From Luteolibacter sp. SL250 (GTDB taxonomy: Bacteria; Verrucomicrobiota; Verrucomicrobiia; Verrucomicrobiales; Akkermansiaceae), in contig NZ_CP113054.1 of NCBI RefSeq assembly GCF_026625605.1, positions 806,001 through 870,000 on the forward strand: a stretch of 64,000 bases of DNA. The letters run 5' to 3'. A model generated the notes under the pieces. It was given only the letters and a program-made list of their open reading frames with translations, was not told where the DNA came from and ran no database searches. The position numbers were made by a program, and so were the translations under genes. The stretch's first letter is position 1; each line of letters starts with the position of its first letter. Shown here piece after piece: positions 15,764 through 23,753 of the stretch.

Positions 15764-17224
15764 TCATTCATCATCCGCCGCAGACTTCTTTTTCTTTTTG
15801 CCCTTCTTGCCGGCCTTCGCGGGTTCGGACGGATCGTTCTTGGTCGGGAACTTTGCGCCGACGTCTTTCCGCCAGTCGTTGAGCTTCGCCAGCAGGGACG
15901 CGGCCTTCTCCGGTTGCGCGGTGGCCAGGTTGTTCTTCTCGCTGAGGTCGGAGGAGAGGTCATAAAGCTCAAGCGAGCGGTCCTCCAGATTCTCGACGAG
16001 CTTCAGGTTCCCCTCCCGGACGACGCTCACCGGCTTCGTCCGCCAAGTGTCGTTCCCGGAGCCGAGATAGCCGGGGAAGTGCCAGAAAAGGGCGTCGCGC
16101 TTCAGGGTGGAAGAGGGGTCTTTCAGGGAAGCGACGTAGCTCACCCCGTCGAGCGGCTGGTTCTCCGGAGCCGGAGCGCCGGAAAGCTCCAGCAGCGACG
16201 GATGTAGATCGACCGAGATGATGGGCGTTTCCGAAACTGAGCCCGCAGGGATCACACCCTTCCAGCGGAAGACGTAGGGAACGCGGATGCCCCCTTCATG
16301 GAGGGTGCCTTTCCCGCCGCGCAACGGGGCGTTGTCCGTGGTGTCCTTTGCCTGGATGCCTTCGCGCTGGTAGCCGCCCACGCCGCCGTTGTCACTGGTG
16401 AAGACGATGAGGGTGTTCTCTGAAAGCCCCAGCTCGTCCAGCTTCGCGGCGATGCGGCCCACGCTTTCGTCCACGCTGGCGATCATCGCCGCATAGACCG
16501 GATCCTTGTGCCCGCCGCTCGCCGCCTTGTCCTTGAACTTCGCCACCAGCTCCGGCTTGGCCTGGAGAGGACTATGGACGCCGTAGTGCGGCAGGTAGAG
16601 GAAGAACGGCCCGTCCTTGTGCCGCTCGATGAAATCCACCGCCTTGTCCGTCAGGAAATCCGCGAGGTAGGTGCCCTTCGGGTAGGCCGTCTCCGGGGAG
16701 GTCTTGAAATTGAAATGCTTTCCGGACGCGACGATAGCCTCGTCAAACCCGCGCTTCGACGGATGGGCCTCTCCGGATTCGCCGAGGTGCCATTTGCCGA
16801 ACAGGGCGGTGGCATAGCCCGCTTTCTTGAGAGACTGGGCGATGGTCGTCTTCTCCAGCGGCAGCGAGGCCAGATTGTCCACCGGCCGCAGCGGGCGGCT
16901 CTGCCAGTTGAAGCGGTCGATGTTGCCCACGGTATAAACACCGGTGCGCGGGCCATATTGTCCGGAAAGCAGGGCCGCCCGGGTGGGCTGGCAGTTCGGT
17001 CCGGCGGTGTAGCCGCTGGTGAACTTCACCCCCTCCTTTGCCAGCCGGTCGATGTTCGGGGTTTCATAGTACTTGCTGCCGTAGGCGGATACATCCGTGT
17101 AGCCGAGGTCGTCGGCGAGGATGAACACGATGTTGGGCTTCTTCCCTTCGGCGAACGCCCCGTTGCCCAGCAGGGCGAAAAGAGCGGGCAGCAGGGAAAC
17201 ACGGCGGATCAGTGGATGGGTCAT
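15764..17224 (-). CDS. secreted arylsulfatase, Lys-rich C-terminus
   Basis: First gene of the four-sulfatase run, 486 residues from the ATG at 17224, which gives signal peptide MTHPLIRRVSLLPALFALLG. The longer upstream frame is not leader-like. Motifs: FILADDLGYTDVSAYGS, formylglycine Cys78 in CQPTRAALLSGQYGPRTG, FGKWHLGE and FTSDNGGVGGYQREG. The C-terminal 20 residues are Lys-rich (KAGKKGKKKKKSAADDE). A 334-base gap upstream separates it from queC, so the promoter of the sulfatase operon most likely lies there. Substrate not inferable. Confidence 0.93.
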   Translation of the reverse strand: MTHPLIRRVSLLPALFALLGNGAFAEGKKPNIVFILADDLGYTDVSAYGSKYYETPNIDRLAKEGVKFTSGYTAGPNCQPTRAALLSGQYGPRTGVYTVGNIDRFNWQSRPLRPVDNLASLPLEKTTIAQSLKKAGYATALFGKWHLGESGEAHPSKRGFDEAIVASGKHFNFKTSPETAYPKGTYLADFLTDKAVDFIERHKDGPFFLYLPHYGVHSPLQAKPELVAKFKDKAASGGHKDPVYAAMIASVDESVGRIAAKLDELGLSENTLIVFTSDNGGVGGYQREGIQAKDTTDNAPLRGGKGTLHEGGIRVPYVFRWKGVIPAGSVSETPIISVDLHPSLLELSGAPAPENQPLDGVSYVASLKDPSSTLKRDALFWHFPGYLGSGNDTWRTKPVSVVREGNLKLVENLEDRSLELYDLSSDLSEKNNLATAQPEKAASLLAKLNDWRKDVGAKFPTKNDPSEPAKAGKKGKKKKKSAADDE

Positions 17225-17558
17225 CGTTGGAAGGCGGGAAAAGATGGCCGATGAAACCTCGCCGGCGGGCGGAAGTTTCGTGACATCTGCCGTCACAAGG
17301 GCGGATTTCGGAATCAGGGATGATTTCATGGGGAATCGGTCGGGTGCCGGTTCATCCAGAAGTCTGGTCTTCCACCGAGTGTCGCAAGGCGGGGGAAAAG
17401 TTCCCGCCGGTAATGGGGTCCGGAGTGTTCCGTTGACCGGGACGCACGCGACCATCGCGGTCTTGCGCCTTCCGGGCAGAGTTTGGTTTCCGGACCACGA
17501 TCGGTCAAATCAAATCATACTAAATTGAGTATATTAGTATAATTTGCGCCGTGACTGA
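17225..17558. other. intergenic region upstream of the sulfatase operon
   Basis: 334 bases without a gene, between queC (ending at 17559) and the first sulfatase (starting at 17224), both on the minus strand. Most is GC-rich, but 17505-17548 is conspicuously AT-rich and carries an inverted repeat (listed separately). I found no convincing -35/-10 pair on the minus strand. The promoter of the four-sulfatase run is expected here. Confidence 0.5.
17517..17540. promoter_or_regulatory. AT-rich inverted repeat ATACTAA-N10-TTAGTAT
   Basis: Perfect 7-bp inverted repeat (17517-17523 and 17534-17540) with a 10-base spacer inside an AT-rich island of an otherwise GC-rich region. It lies just beyond the queC stop codon and about 290 bases upstream of the first sulfatase. 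It could be an operator for the sulfatase operon or part of the queC 3' end. It has no GC-rich stem, so it is not a convincing intrinsic terminator. Confidence 0.35.
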
Positions 17559-18245
17559 CTAAGTCTGCGGCCCAGCCGGAAGCGGCGGCGTGCTTTCGTA
17601 GATCGTCGGATCGGCGATCCCCGCCAGCAGGAACGCCTCGCGGCGCTCCACGCAGGTCCCGCATACGCCGCAGTGGATCTCCCGTCCCTTGTAGCACGAC
17701 CACGTTTCCGCGAAGTCGATCCCCAGGTCCCGCCCGATCCGGGCGATGCCCGTCTTGTCCGTGTCGATGAACGGGCGCAGCAGCTCCGTCCGGGCGTAAG
17801 TGCCCTCCTGGATCGCGGTGGCCATCCCCTGCATGAAACTTTCCCGGCAGTCCGGGTAGATGGCGTGGTCCCCGGAATGCGCCGCGATGACGAGGCCGTC
17901 CGCCTCCACGCTCTCCGCATACCCCGCCGCGATGGCCAGCATGATCCCGTTGCGGAACGGGACCACGGTCTTCTTCATGTTTTCCTCCGCGTAGTGCCCT
18001 TCCGGGATCTCGCCGCCGGACTGCAGCAGGTCGGACGTGAAAAGATCATCCATGAAACCCAGTGGCACCACATGGTGGGCCACGCCGTTCCGGTCCGCAT
18101 GGAGCTTCGCGAAGGGGATCTCCCGGTGGTTGTGCTTCGAGCCGTAGTCGAACGAAAGGCAGCCGATGACCTCATGGTGCGCCAGCGCGTGGTAAAACGC
18201 CGTCACCGAGTCCATGCCCCCGCTCAGCAGCACGCACACCTTCAT
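17559..18245 (-). CDS. queC: 7-cyano-7-deazaguanine synthase QueC
   Basis: ATP-dependent enzyme of 228 residues that converts 7-carboxy-7-deazaguanine plus ammonia to preQ0 in queuosine synthesis (cytoplasm). The PP-loop SGGMDSVTAF is at residues 8-17 and the C-terminal zinc site is C-x2-C-x2-C in HCGVCGTCVERR. Length matches the family (220-240). Its ATG overlaps the stop of queF by 4 bases (ATGA), so the two consecutive enzymes of preQ1 formation are translationally coupled. queD and queE are not in this window. Confidence 0.96.
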   Translation of the reverse strand: MKVCVLLSGGMDSVTAFYHALAHHEVIGCLSFDYGSKHNHREIPFAKLHADRNGVAHHVVPLGFMDDLFTSDLLQSGGEIPEGHYAEENMKKTVVPFRNGIMLAIAAGYAESVEADGLVIAAHSGDHAIYPDCRESFMQGMATAIQEGTYARTELLRPFIDTDKTGIARIGRDLGIDFAETWSCYKGREIHCGVCGTCVERREAFLLAGIADPTIYESTPPLPAGPQT

Positions 18246-18664
18246 CGTTCCGCCGTGTCAGGGTAGGTCGCTTCCGCCGTGAGCTGGATACCGCCCCGCG
18301 GCGCGAATTCCCCCCGCACGATCAGTTGCGCCGGGTTCATCACCTTCACCAGGTCATCCAGGATCCGGTTGACGATCTCCTCGTTGAAGGACGGCTGGTT
18401 GCGGAAGGAAGCCAGGTAGAATTTCAGGCTCTTCGTCTCCACGCAGGTCTGGGCCGGGACGTAGCGGATCAGGATCTTCGCGCTGTCCGGCTGACCGGTG
18501 ACGGGGCAGAGGGAGGAAAACTCCGGACAGTTCAGCGTGATCCAGTAGTTCCGCCCCGGACGATGGTTCGGGAACACCTCCAGCACCGCCTCATCGGGGG
18601 ACTGGGGTAGCCTCACGGATTTCCCCAACAGGGAAAGGTCATCGAGATCCTTGCGTTCTGCCAT
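18242..18664 (-). CDS. queF: NADPH-dependent 7-cyano-7-deazaguanine reductase QueF
   Basis: Short (type I) QueF of 140 residues, a tunnelling-fold enzyme that reduces preQ0 to preQ1 with NADPH. The catalytic Cys lies in FSSLCPVTGQPD, and the QueF signature ETKSLKFYLASFRNQ with the Glu for substrate binding follows. The start was set at the ATG at 18664 (MAERKDLDDL) because the frame upstream to 18790 has no family similarity and would run into the divergent galE promoter region. It is the first gene of a queF-queC operon, with a 4-base overlap to queC. Confidence 0.95.
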   Translation of the reverse strand: MAERKDLDDLSLLGKSVRLPQSPDEAVLEVFPNHRPGRNYWITLNCPEFSSLCPVTGQPDSAKILIRYVPAQTCVETKSLKFYLASFRNQPSFNEEIVNRILDDLVKVMNPAQLIVRGEFAPRGGIQLTAEATYPDTAER

Positions 18665-18801
18665 GCCCGGAATTTGTGGGATCACGCTACCCGGGTCCAC
18701 CGAAATTGTGGGGTCCGGCGAAACAGGGACGGAGCGGGTTTCCGGCTGGTGCTTGACAGGTCCGCGCGCGATGAGGCCTTGTTGGTCCAACGAAAAGATT
18801 T

Positions 18802-19821
18802 ATGTCGGAAGCGATTCTTGTAACAGGCGGGGCGGGATACATTGGATCCCATACGGTGAGGCAACTCGCGCGGCTGGGCCGCAAGGTCGTTGTTCTGGAC
18901 AGCTTGGTTTACGGCCACCGCGATGCGATCGTGGATCCTTCCGTCGACTTCGTCGAAGGGGAGGTGGGCGACCGCGCTCTCCTTCAGGCTCTTTTCGAGA
19001 AGCACCGGTTTGGTGCCGTCATCCATTTCGCGGCCTTCACCTACGTGGGGGAATCGGTAACGGATCCGCTGAAATACTACCGCAACAACACAGCGGAGCC
19101 CCTGACCCTTCTGGAAGTGATGCGGGACAGCGGCTGCAAGGCCTTCGTTTTCTCCTCCACCTGCGCCACCTACGGCGTGCCGGATGCCATCCCCATCACC
19201 GAAAGCAACCGCCAGCAGCCGATCAACCCCTACGGCCGCAGCAAGCTGATGATGGAGTGGATCCTGAAGGACTGCGACACGGCATGGGGGCTGAAAAGCG
19301 TCTGCCTGCGCTACTTCAACGCCAGTGGCTCATCCGCCGACGGCCTGATCGGTGAGGACCACAATCCGGAAACCCATCTCATTCCGCGCGTGCTGATGGC
19401 CCTGACCGGAGAGATCACGCATCTGGAGGTGTTCGGCACGGACTATGAGACACCGGACGGCACCTGCATCCGGGACTACATCCATGTGGAGGATCTGGCG
19501 GACGCGCACGGACGGGCGGTGGACCATCTCCTGTCCGGAGGGGCCTCCCTGCAGTGCAATCTGGGAACGGGGGTCGGTGTGTCCGTGAAGGAAATCATCG
19601 ATGCGGCGCAGGAAGTGACGGGCCTCGAGGTCCCGGTGAAATATGGGCCCCGCCGTGAGGGCGACCCGCCCCGCTTGGTGGCGGACCCATCGCTGGCCGC
19701 CGGAGTCCTGGGATGGACCGCAGCCCACAAGGACGTCCGCGACATGCTCCGTCCCGCCTGGGCATGGATGACGGGACCGCGGAAGGGCAGGTACGCGAAC
19801 ACCCCCGGCTCCGCGCCTTGA
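18802..19821 (+). CDS. galE: UDP-glucose 4-epimerase
   Basis: Extended short-chain dehydrogenase of 339 residues that interconverts UDP-glucose and UDP-galactose using bound NAD in the cytoplasm. The Rossmann motif is TGGAGYIGSH (residues 8-17). The catalytic Ser/Thr is in FSSTCATYG, the YxxxK pair in YGRSK, and the GalE-type ending contains PVKYGPRREGDPPRLVADP. It is divergent from queF, with 137 bases between. It may supply galactose units for exopolysaccharide or serve galactose catabolism alongside the hydrolase downstream. Confidence 0.95.
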   Translation: MSEAILVTGGAGYIGSHTVRQLARLGRKVVVLDSLVYGHRDAIVDPSVDFVEGEVGDRALLQALFEKHRFGAVIHFAAFTYVGESVTDPLKYYRNNTAEPLTLLEVMRDSGCKAFVFSSTCATYGVPDAIPITESNRQQPINPYGRSKLMMEWILKDCDTAWGLKSVCLRYFNASGSSADGLIGEDHNPETHLIPRVLMALTGEITHLEVFGTDYETPDGTCIRDYIHVEDLADAHGRAVDHLLSGGASLQCNLGTGVGVSVKEIIDAAQEVTGLEVPVKYGPRREGDPPRLVADPSLAAGVLGWTAAHKDVRDMLRPAWAWMTGPRKGRYANTPGSAP

Positions 19822-19888
19822 CGCGAAAACGTTGGTTTTTGGGCGAATAGGGAAAAAGCGCGGGGAGGCGGGGCCCGTAGCGATGGTA

Positions 19889-22804
19889 ATGAAAGGAGTC
19901 CTCTTTTTCCTGCTCCTGTTTCTCGTGGTCCCCGCAAGGGCGGGGGAGTACTTCATCGAGGCGGAGACATTCAAAGGCTGGCGGATCGTGGAGGGACCGC
20001 TGGCGAAGTCCGCGTCCGGTCTGAAGATGCTGGGAGGAAACCCCGGCGCGCCGGAAGCGGTGGCCACGGTGCCGGTCAAAGATGCCGGTCGCTACCATGT
20101 GTGGGTCCGCTACCTTTCCCGGGCGGACCGCCGGGCACCGTTCCGGCTGGACCTGTCGGCGGCTGGCAGGGTGATTGGCGGCGAGGTGTTTGACGAAAGC
20201 CATGATTCCTCCACGCCCAAGGACGAACTGGGGTGGAAATCCTTCGCCGTGGATCTGCCCGAAGGCGACGTGACGCTGAAGCTGGTCAGGCATCCGTCCA
20301 AGGATGGTGCCCCGTCGATGCGGCTCATCGACTGCGTGCTGCTGACGATGGACCCCGCCGCGAAGCCGAACCATCTTCACTACGGTGCGCAGACCTACGT
20401 CCGTGTGACCCTGGGGGAGGGATATGACAAGCCCGCCTATATCCACATCTTCGCGGACCACTATCGCGCCCCCTGGTATGCCCATTGGTCGTTGGGAAAG
20501 GACGGCGCGGTAGCCGCCACCAGCGTGAAAAAGGAGAGCATGCTGGTCTCCGGGCAGGCCACTCCATGGTGCAACATCACCCCAACCATCTACCAGGACA
20601 GCGGTGCGATGCTGTATTTCACCTCCCGGCACGGCTACACGGACACGGCGCCCCACTTGAAGGCCACCATTGAGTTCGCGACCTCCCCGGAGGAATCGGC
20701 GGTGGTCCGCCGCTACGAGATCGACAACGCTCCCGGCTCCATGGGCATCTACGTGCCGCCCAACCTGGAGACGGAGGAAAATCGCACTCTGCTGAAACGG
20801 GACATCGACCTGGCGATCGGGATCGGAGAAAAAGCCGACCGCCATCCTTGGCCGCAACACGGGCGGAAGGCTGTGAAATTCCCCCTCTTGGTCACCGCTC
20901 CCATGGAGCCGTATGGCATCGGCGGGCCGGACCGGCGGGTGCGGGAGCGGGAGTTGAAGACTCTGGACTACTTCGGCTTCAACGGCCCGCACACCCACAT
21001 CCGGGGGGCTTGGTTCTACAAGGACCGCTCCTATTGCTCTCCGGATCTCGACAAAATACGGACCGAGTTCCGGAAGGCCGCCGCCACGTTCAAGGAGAAA
21101 GGAAAGAATGCCGCGGACATCCTGTTCTGCGAACTGATGGATGAACCCACCGGGCAGCCTCTGGAACTCGCCGCCACCCTGCCGTCCTACACGGAGGCCT
21201 TCCGCGCATGGCTGCGGGGGAAAGGCCTGTCACCGGCGGATCTGCTCGTCACGGACTGGGAGAAGGTGAACATCATACTCCCGGAGCGGCGGGATGAATT
21301 TCCCGCGCTCTATTATTATTCGCAGCTCTTCCGCACCCGGGCGCTGGCGGACTTCATGGCCGTCCAGGGAAAGATCGCGAAGGAGGCGTATGGTGCGGAT
21401 TTTCCCGTTCTGGCGAATCTCAGCGACGGCGCGATCTATGGCGCGAACTTCTGCCTGCAAGGAGTGAACTATTTTGAAATGCTGGACTCCGACGACCAGA
21501 ACGCCATCTGGGGCGAGGACTGGGCGAACGGCGCGTCATCCTACCAATGCGCGATGTTCAACGTGGATCTCATGCGGGCGGCGGCGCGCGAGCGGGGGCA
21601 GAAGATAGCGCATCACCTCATCGCGCACTCGCGCCGGAAGCCATGGGATGTGAAGTTGAAGGGCACGGGCGGTGTCGCGAGAGGGGTGAAGATCCTCAAT
21701 AACTTCTGTTATGGTCCGCTGTGGGGATCCCACGAAGGCGGGCCGTGGTTCCGGAGCCATCTGTGGCAAGCCCAGCCGGATACCTGGACTGCCTACGCGG
21801 CCCTTTCGCGGGAGATCGGGGCGGTGGAGGATCTGCTGCTGCCGGCGATGCCCGCCCCCGCCGAGGTGGCCCTGCTTTACGGCAGTTCCAGCGATGTATG
21901 GTCCGCCGGGGAAAGCTCCGCGCATGGTTTCGAGCGGATGCACACCTGGATGGCCCTGACCCACGCGCAGGTGCCCGTCGATGTCCTGGAGGAACGCCAG
22001 ATCGAACGCGGGATGTTGGATGGCTACAAGGTGTGCTATCTGGCCGGGCCGAATCTCACCCGTGCCGCCGCCATCCGGTTGAAAGAATGGGTCCGCGCGG
22101 GCGGCGCCCTTTTCCTTTCCGCGGGAGCGGCCTCCCGGGACGAATTCAACCGGCCCATGGACATTCTGGAGGAAGTGCTGCCCGCAGTACGCGGTGAACC
22201 GTCAGAGACGCAGGTGTTCCGGAGCTCGGGCCGCTATCTTGATACTCTCCGCCCGACCGATACCGTCCGCTGGGGCGGCGGGCAGGCTGAAGTGCTTTGC
22301 GTGAAGCAATCGCTTTCGGCGAAGGCGGGAGCGGAAATTTCCGCCACGTTCCAGGACGGCACTCCGGCGATGGTCAGCGGAGGCCGTGTCACCGTCTGCG
22401 GATTCCTGCCCGCGCTCAGCTACATCAAGACCGCACTGGATTGCCGCAAGGAAGCGGAGAAAGCCGGGCATCCGCTCACGGAGCGCAGCTACAACCCGTG
22501 GGAATTTCCGCCCGCCCTGCGTGAGCTGATCGTGCGTCCGGCGGCATCGGTGCGGTGCCCCGTCGAGTGTTCGCATGCGCTGGTCGATGCCGTCTTCATG
22601 CCGGGGGAGCGGGGTGTGGTGGTCCCGCTGTCAAACTACACGCTGGAACCCATCCCGGAACTCACCCTGGGCATTGTTTCCCCGGAGAAGGTCAAGGCGG
22701 TGGAATCCGCCGTCCACGGCAAGCTGTCCTTCCACCAGGGTGAAAGGGTGGAGGTGAAGATGCCCCTCGGAAACAACGACTTCCTGATGCTGTGGTTCGA
22801 ATGA
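19889..22804 (+). CDS. large secreted glycoside hydrolase, GH42-like fold with N-terminal carbohydrate-binding module
   Basis: Exported protein of about 971 residues; the start at 19889 opens signal peptide MKGVLFFLLLFLVVPARAG. Residues ~20-155 form a golvesin/CBM-like beta-sandwich (YFIEAETFKGW, YHVWVRYLSR). The middle resembles a (beta/alpha)8 barrel with candidate acidic residues in ELMDEPTG (Glu415, Glu419) and IWGEDW (Glu543). Residues ~650-800 look like the GH42 beta-galactosidase trimerisation domain (VALLYGSSSDVW, GYKVCYLAGPNLT, LKEWVRAGGALFLSAGA). The short GTG/ATG options at 19832 and 19883 add only a few residues. The family assignment rests on fold impressions, so substrate and exact GH number are uncertain. 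galE lies 67 bases upstream. Confidence 0.7.
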   Translation: MKGVLFFLLLFLVVPARAGEYFIEAETFKGWRIVEGPLAKSASGLKMLGGNPGAPEAVATVPVKDAGRYHVWVRYLSRADRRAPFRLDLSAAGRVIGGEVFDESHDSSTPKDELGWKSFAVDLPEGDVTLKLVRHPSKDGAPSMRLIDCVLLTMDPAAKPNHLHYGAQTYVRVTLGEGYDKPAYIHIFADHYRAPWYAHWSLGKDGAVAATSVKKESMLVSGQATPWCNITPTIYQDSGAMLYFTSRHGYTDTAPHLKATIEFATSPEESAVVRRYEIDNAPGSMGIYVPPNLETEENRTLLKRDIDLAIGIGEKADRHPWPQHGRKAVKFPLLVTAPMEPYGIGGPDRRVRERELKTLDYFGFNGPHTHIRGAWFYKDRSYCSPDLDKIRTEFRKAAATFKEKGKNAADILFCELMDEPTGQPLELAATLPSYTEAFRAWLRGKGLSPADLLVTDWEKVNIILPERRDEFPALYYYSQLFRTRALADFMAVQGKIAKEAYGADFPVLANLSDGAIYGANFCLQGVNYFEMLDSDDQNAIWGEDWANGASSYQCAMFNVDLMRAAARERGQKIAHHLIAHSRRKPWDVKLKGTGGVARGVKILNNFCYGPLWGSHEGGPWFRSHLWQAQPDTWTAYAALSREIGAVEDLLLPAMPAPAEVALLYGSSSDVWSAGESSAHGFERMHTWMALTHAQVPVDVLEERQIERGMLDGYKVCYLAGPNLTRAAAIRLKEWVRAGGALFLSAGAASRDEFNRPMDILEEVLPAVRGEPSETQVFRSSGRYLDTLRPTDTVRWGGGQAEVLCVKQSLSAKAGAEISATFQDGTPAMVSGGRVTVCGFLPALSYIKTALDCRKEAEKAGHPLTERSYNPWEFPPALRELIVRPAASVRCPVECSHALVDAVFMPGERGVVVPLSNYTLEPIPELTLGIVSPEKVKAVESAVHGKLSFHQGERVEVKMPLGNNDFLMLWFE

Positions 22805-22876
22805 ATCCCGTATGAGGAGGAATCGGGATCCGCGGAAAGGCTGATACAGCGGCCAGGCCGCCCGGTGAGACCGCGT

Positions 22877-23683
22877 TCAGGAAAAATCCCCGTCGTGGAG
22901 AATGAAATCGAACGGGTAGGTCCGGCCATCGGACGAAGCCAGTATGGCATTTTCGGGCCGGACATCCGTGGCGATGGCGGAGTCTTTCCTCCAGGTTTGG
23001 GTCTGTAGCATCACCAGTTGCGATGGTGGGGAAAAGCGCTCCCAGCCTTCAGCGGCCATCCATTCGGACAAGGCTCCGTTGTCCGGGTTTTCACCAAGGA
23101 AGAAGGGCTGCGAAAGCACCAGGAAGTCGCCGTTCCCACCGATGAATTCCAATTCGAGGCCGGTCGGGAAATGACGCTCCGCCAGCCAGAAGCGGAACAG
23201 AGATTCGGCCAGTCTGCCGGGCCGCAGCATCCAGCGACGGTCGGCATCGCGATCAATTTTCCAGCCGAATCCGGCTTTCCCCGCAGAGCTGAGCAGCTTG
23301 ATCACCCGCTGGTTTTCCGGGTCGCCAAACACGACCGCTTCGCCACCACCACCGATCAATGAGAGCGGCCCGTCTGACTCCAGCTCGTGGAAGTCCGCCA
23401 GCCGCATCGCCAGGGATCTGCCGAACTCCGGCGTCTCGCGGAAAATGGCGCTCAGTTCGTCTTCGACCTGGCGACCCGCAAGCTTTTCGGCGAAGGCGCT
23501 TTGGTCAATGCATCTTCCGGCAGCACGGGCCCACTCCGTGATTCGAGCGTCGCCGAGCGCTGGCGGTTGCGGCGGGTTTGCTCCAGCATTCCCTCCGCCG
23601 AAACCCACGGCTGATTCTTCGGTGCCATGCGGAAAGGCTAGCACCCGAGACAGGTTTTTCAAAGTGAAATCCGGCCACGTCAT
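22877..23683 (-). CDS. orphan protein-kinase-fold protein, polyvalent-kinase-like
   Basis: Cytoplasmic protein of 268 residues without signal or TM. Residues ~110-135 read as a glycine-rich loop plus beta3 Lys (GGGGEAVVFGD, then RVIKLLSS). The C-terminus TDVRPENAILASSDGRTYPF has the D-x-x-P-x-N catalytic-loop pattern followed by a PFDFIL metal-binding-like element. This layout resembles the polyvalent-protein kinase domain (Kinase-PolyVal) found in phage and mobile-element proteins, here as a stand-alone unit after an unrelated ~100-residue N-terminus. It is on the minus strand between a hydrolase and DUF1501, with no toxin or phage partner nearby. Function unknown; it may be an unusual kinase or a degenerate one. 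Confidence 0.55.
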   Translation of the reverse strand: MTWPDFTLKNLSRVLAFPHGTEESAVGFGGGNAGANPPQPPALGDARITEWARAAGRCIDQSAFAEKLAGRQVEDELSAIFRETPEFGRSLAMRLADFHELESDGPLSLIGGGGEAVVFGDPENQRVIKLLSSAGKAGFGWKIDRDADRRWMLRPGRLAESLFRFWLAERHFPTGLELEFIGGNGDFLVLSQPFFLGENPDNGALSEWMAAEGWERFSPPSQLVMLQTQTWRKDSAIATDVRPENAILASSDGRTYPFDFILHDGDFS

Positions 23684-23753
23684 CGGACTTCCATGGTTGC
23701 GGGAAAGGTTGCGATTTCAACGCGAATCTCCGGGGAAGCGTCCGGCAGTCCCT

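Noticed and set aside
18753-18781. Promoter for galE with a perfect -35 (TTGACA at 18753)
   Set aside because: No acceptable -10 is found 16-18 bases downstream in the GC-rich sequence.
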